Source: Kosmotogaceae bacterium | GTDB taxonomy: Bacteria > Thermotogota > Thermotogae > Petrotogales > Kosmotogaceae | Length of the DNA stretch: 35,353 nt | Assembly (NCBI GenBank): GCA_003444085.1 | Contig: DLVL01000026.1 | Location: 1-35,353 of the forward strand | Reading direction: 5' to 3' | In this document: piece by piece, positions 33,425 through 35,353 of the stretch | Layout of the letters: each line of letters starts with the position of its first letter | How positions within the stretch are numbered: position 1 is the stretch's first letter | Program-made: the position numbers and the translations under genes | The notes under the pieces: generated by a model | Database searches by the model: none | Seen by the model: the letters and a program-made list of their open reading frames with translations, nothing else | What the model was told of the DNA's origin: nothing

Positions 33425-33839
33425 CTGCTCTTTCTATCCTCCTCAGAATAACAGGCATGAGCTTCTCTCGATTCTTCCGGTCGTAGAGCGCAACACCAGC
33501 AAATGCAGCTACAACTGAAAGGAAACCGAAAACCAAAGCGATGAGTTCGCTCATCCCAAGAAGTATTGACAAAGTCAGTACAGCAATAAAGACAAGAAGT
33601 GGTATACCATAGACTATCAGCGCTACCTTGGTCGCAGACATATTCGGTACCTCGACCTCTACTTTGTCACCGGGATTCACTTCAAATTCTTGCCTTGACG
33701 CTTTCATGGTAACTGTCTTTCCTGAAGAAATGAGATTACAGTTCGAACGCGAAGAACAACTGCCGCATGCTTCCAACCTCATCTTCTCAAGGACTACATG
33801 ATCATCGGCAACTTCTCTAACAACTGCTGTTTCTTTCAC
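33402..33839 (-). CDS. rseC: RseC/MucC family membrane protein
   Basis: A 145-residue protein with an N-terminal soluble part carrying the cysteine motif CGSCSSRSNC (C25, C28, C34), a short beta region (NPGDKVEVEVP), and two membrane helices (about 72-91 and 95-118). This layout fits the SoxR-reducing-system/RseC family, in Rnf-linked redox regulation or sigma-E control in other bacteria. No rnf or sigma genes are nearby, so the role is uncertain. GTG 33839 has GAGGTG five bases upstream, at the end of the previous gene. Confidence 0.85.
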   Translation of the reverse strand: MKETAVVREVADDHVVLEKMRLEACGSCSSRSNCNLISSGKTVTMKASRQEFEVNPGDKVEVEVPNMSATKVALIVYGIPLLVFIAVLTLSILLGMSELIALVFGFLSVVAAFAGVALYDRKNREKLMPVILRRIERADEVRKGN

Positions 33840-33848
33840 TGATACACC

Positions 33849-34361
33849 TCAGAACACATAACCTATTTCAAATCTAACTAGCCAGGTTCCTGTCATCTCA
33901 ACTTCGATAAATCTCATAAGATCGACTCCACCACCGAGACCGATAAACAGACTACCTATTCGAGCGTAGAACACTGGTGACATCGAAAGAAACCACCCAA
34001 AATCACTGAAATTCATCAAGACGAGTCCCCCAGCAGTCGAGAACCGCATTCCAAGAACACCTTCAGGATTTGTGTCGAATGACGTTCCAGCACCGCCTCT
34101 TATTATGAGGTTGACTCTGTCCTTTCCATAGAAGTGTGAGGATGATGCTCTATCAATAACTGTCAAGCCAAGCACACCGTCTATTGTTTGTTTAAACTGA
34201 ACTGAATGACTATACACAACAATCGGACCACTATGATAGACTGCTCGGCCCTCATTGTCGATGCCACCGGAATTCGCATGGAAAATGTCCAGAGAGATTT
34301 GTGCTGTACAGACTGTGCTGACAACGAAAACTAACGCAACTGCTACTGCCATAAACCGCAT
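33849..34361 (-). CDS. Small secreted beta-barrel-like protein
   Basis: A 170-residue unknown protein with a clear Sec signal peptide (residues 1 to about 20, MRFMAVAVALVFVVSTVCTA). The mature part is predicted to be beta strands with alternating hydrophobic residues (GLVLMNFSDFGWFLSMSPVF; WLVRFEIGYVF). It ends in Phe, as do many outer-membrane beta barrels recognised by BamA. A small outer-membrane protein of the toga is plausible but not proven. GGGAGGT lies six bases before ATG 34361. It is the first gene after an extended -10 promoter and is followed by rseC after nine bases. Confidence 0.8.
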   Translation of the reverse strand: MRFMAVAVALVFVVSTVCTAQISLDIFHANSGGIDNEGRAVYHSGPIVVYSHSVQFKQTIDGVLGLTVIDRASSSHFYGKDRVNLIIRGGAGTSFDTNPEGVLGMRFSTAGGLVLMNFSDFGWFLSMSPVFYARIGSLFIGLGGGVDLMRFIEVEMTGTWLVRFEIGYVF

Positions 34362-34385
34362 CTAAACACCTCCCCAGGCAATCAG

Positions 34386-34394
34386 ATTATAGCA
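34386..34394 (-). promoter_or_regulatory. Extended -10 promoter before the small secreted protein
   Basis: TGCTATAAT on the minus strand (34386-34394) with no good -35. The predicted start is near 34379, about 18 bases before ATG 34361. It probably serves the run from this gene to the cysteine desulfurase. Confidence 0.5.
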
Positions 34395-34460
34395 CGGGAG
34401 ACAATTGACTTCCGTTTCAGATACGATTGAATCAGAAACGACTGACAACGAAGATAAGGT

Positions 34461-35300
34461 TCAGTAAGAATCAAGAACAGCTGCATAGTAACCAACAGTA
34501 TGGGCAAGTTCCCCGGAGATTTCACCGCTCGTAGCATGAGCAAGAGAAGTGATGCTTGAAAACATTCTCAAAAGGACACAAACAGGTCCTATTCCGCAAG
34601 CGCTAATGCGTTCTGTGTGCGCGGTCCTGTAGACCAGTTCGTCATCTTGCTTCTCGATACTTCTTATGAGCAACTCATCTTTCCTGGAAGTTACATCATG
34701 AGATTCATAATGATTCAGATCAGATGAAGCAACAAACAAAGTAGGCTCAGACTCTGAAACCATTTCTTTCAAAGTGCTTGCAAGTTTCCTCGAAGTGTCA
34801 ATGGACTGATCAGCCATTATCAGCGGCACAAGCAGAAAATCGTTCCCATATATCGCTTGAAGAAAAGGAATCTGCACTTCCACAGAGTGTTCAAGAATGT
34901 GTGCAGTAGTGTCTTTCGATAAGGAGTCACCAAAGCGATTCTCCAGATCTTCAACGAATTGGTGATCAACGCTGATTGAACCAAGCGGTGTTCGCCAGAT
35001 CCCGTGAGGCCACACAGATATACCACTACCATAACCTGTATGATTCGGTCCAATTATTACAACTCTCTCTGGTCGTCCCTTTTCTGCAGCAGCAAAGTAG
35101 GCATGTGCTGCAACTGGTCCACTATATACGTAGCCAGCATGCGGGGATATCAAACCAATCGGAGTTGTCATCTTATCAACAACAGGCCCGGGCATACTGC
35201 CCGGACCCTTGTTGTGCTCAAAACACTTCTTGATCTCTACTTTCAGATCCTTCTCAAATCCAGCGTAGAACCTTCCCGCAACTACAGGCCTTCTTATCAC
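34461..35300 (-). CDS. amrB: AmmeMemoRadiSam system protein B (MEMO1 family)
   Basis: A 279-residue MEMO1-like protein. The N-terminus RRPVVAGRFYAGFEKDLK, the SPHAGYVYSG block, GPNHTGYG, EHSVEVQIPFLQ and SSDLNHYES are the family markers; their histidines line the extradiol-dioxygenase-like metal pocket. In bacteria it is usually found with an AMMECR1 protein and a radical SAM protein; neither is in the window, though the upstream gene is cut off. GTG 35300 overlaps the upstream stop (GTGA), with AAGGA about ten bases upstream. The reaction in bacteria is not established. Confidence 0.92.
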   Translation of the reverse strand: MIRRPVVAGRFYAGFEKDLKVEIKKCFEHNKGPGSMPGPVVDKMTTPIGLISPHAGYVYSGPVAAHAYFAAAEKGRPERVVIIGPNHTGYGSGISVWPHGIWRTPLGSISVDHQFVEDLENRFGDSLSKDTTAHILEHSVEVQIPFLQAIYGNDFLLVPLIMADQSIDTSRKLASTLKEMVSESEPTLFVASSDLNHYESHDVTSRKDELLIRSIEKQDDELVYRTAHTERISACGIGPVCVLLRMFSSITSLAHATSGEISGELAHTVGYYAAVLDSY

Positions 35301-35353
35301 GGCTCAACAATCCTTGCAGTAATAATCACAACCATTTCTTGCTGATTCTTTGT
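35297..35353 (-). CDS. C-terminal end of an unidentified gene
   Basis: A minus-strand frame enters at the right edge and ends in TGA at 35297-35299, overlapping the GTG start of amrB (GTGA). The visible end reads MVVIITARIVEP. The overlap suggests a coupled upstream gene, but 18 codons are too few to identify it. Confidence 0.45.
   Translation of the reverse strand, partial: TKNQQEMVVIITARIVEP

Noticed and set aside
1..35353. CRISPR array, insertion sequence, integrase or attachment site
   Set aside because: I saw no short regularly spaced repeats, transposase or integrase frames, or flanking direct repeats. The repeats at 1-2300 are protein-coding modules. The tRNA genes are not followed by a duplicated 3' end.

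Overview
The window looks like a chromosomal segment of a Thermotogota bacterium, most likely a Mesotoga/Kosmotoga-type member (inference). The reasons are a NusG of about 355 residues whose N-terminal domain is split by a large insertion, an RpoC with a long insertion in its N-terminal part, an asparagine in the rifampicin pocket of RpoB, secreted or outer-membrane-type proteins, and mid-range base composition. Nearly every gene is on the minus strand, so transcription runs from high to low coordinates; the one clear plus-strand gene is a peroxiredoxin at 2924-3391.

Layout in the direction of transcription (right to left). (1) 35353-27631: the tail of an unidentified gene, an AmmeMemoRadiSam-B (MEMO1-type) protein, then, behind an extended -10 promoter, a short secreted beta-barrel-like protein, an RseC-family membrane protein, mutS2, acpS, ligA and a cysteine desulfurase, mostly with overlapping or nearly overlapping ends. 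(2) 27619-24347: a second promoter and the compact cluster yicC-remA-gmk-rpoZ-coaBC. (3) 24317-11908: a full-consensus promoter, tRNA-Thr(TGT), tRNA-Tyr(GTA), then rpmG-secE-nusG-rplK-rplA-[L10 leader with intrinsic terminator]-rplJ-rplL-rpoB-rpoC, closed by a strong hairpin terminator. The transcription and ribosomal-protein block has several candidate RNA control elements: a possible L1 site before rplK, the attenuator before rplJ, a hairpin between rplL and rpoB, and a hairpin that buries the rpoC ribosome binding site.

(4) 11871-3463 is the accessory part. Directly after the rpoC terminator, a new extended -10 promoter drives four tightly packed genes: a 950-residue protein with an uncharacterised N-terminal half and a seven-bladed WD40 propeller, a helix-turn-helix protein, a BrxD-like (DUF2791) P-loop ATPase and a BrxHI/Lhr-like DEVH helicase. 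Two more genes follow: a membrane-anchored helical protein and a small unknown protein that overlaps it by four bases. The ATPase/helicase pair resembles the accessory pair of type 2 BREX, but no methylase (PglX), phosphatase (PglZ), BrxC/PglY or BrxL is in the window. This is the best candidate for an undescribed defence or genome-maintenance system.

(5) 3391-1: the single-cysteine PrxQ/Bcp-type peroxiredoxin, with a dyad over its promoter region; a 335-base intergenic region containing a 9-bp inverted repeat; and a large secreted repeat protein (862 codons visible, running off the left edge) built of about 190-residue parallel beta-helix modules. Several true starts were chosen from Shine-Dalgarno position rather than from the longest open frame, as explained gene by gene.
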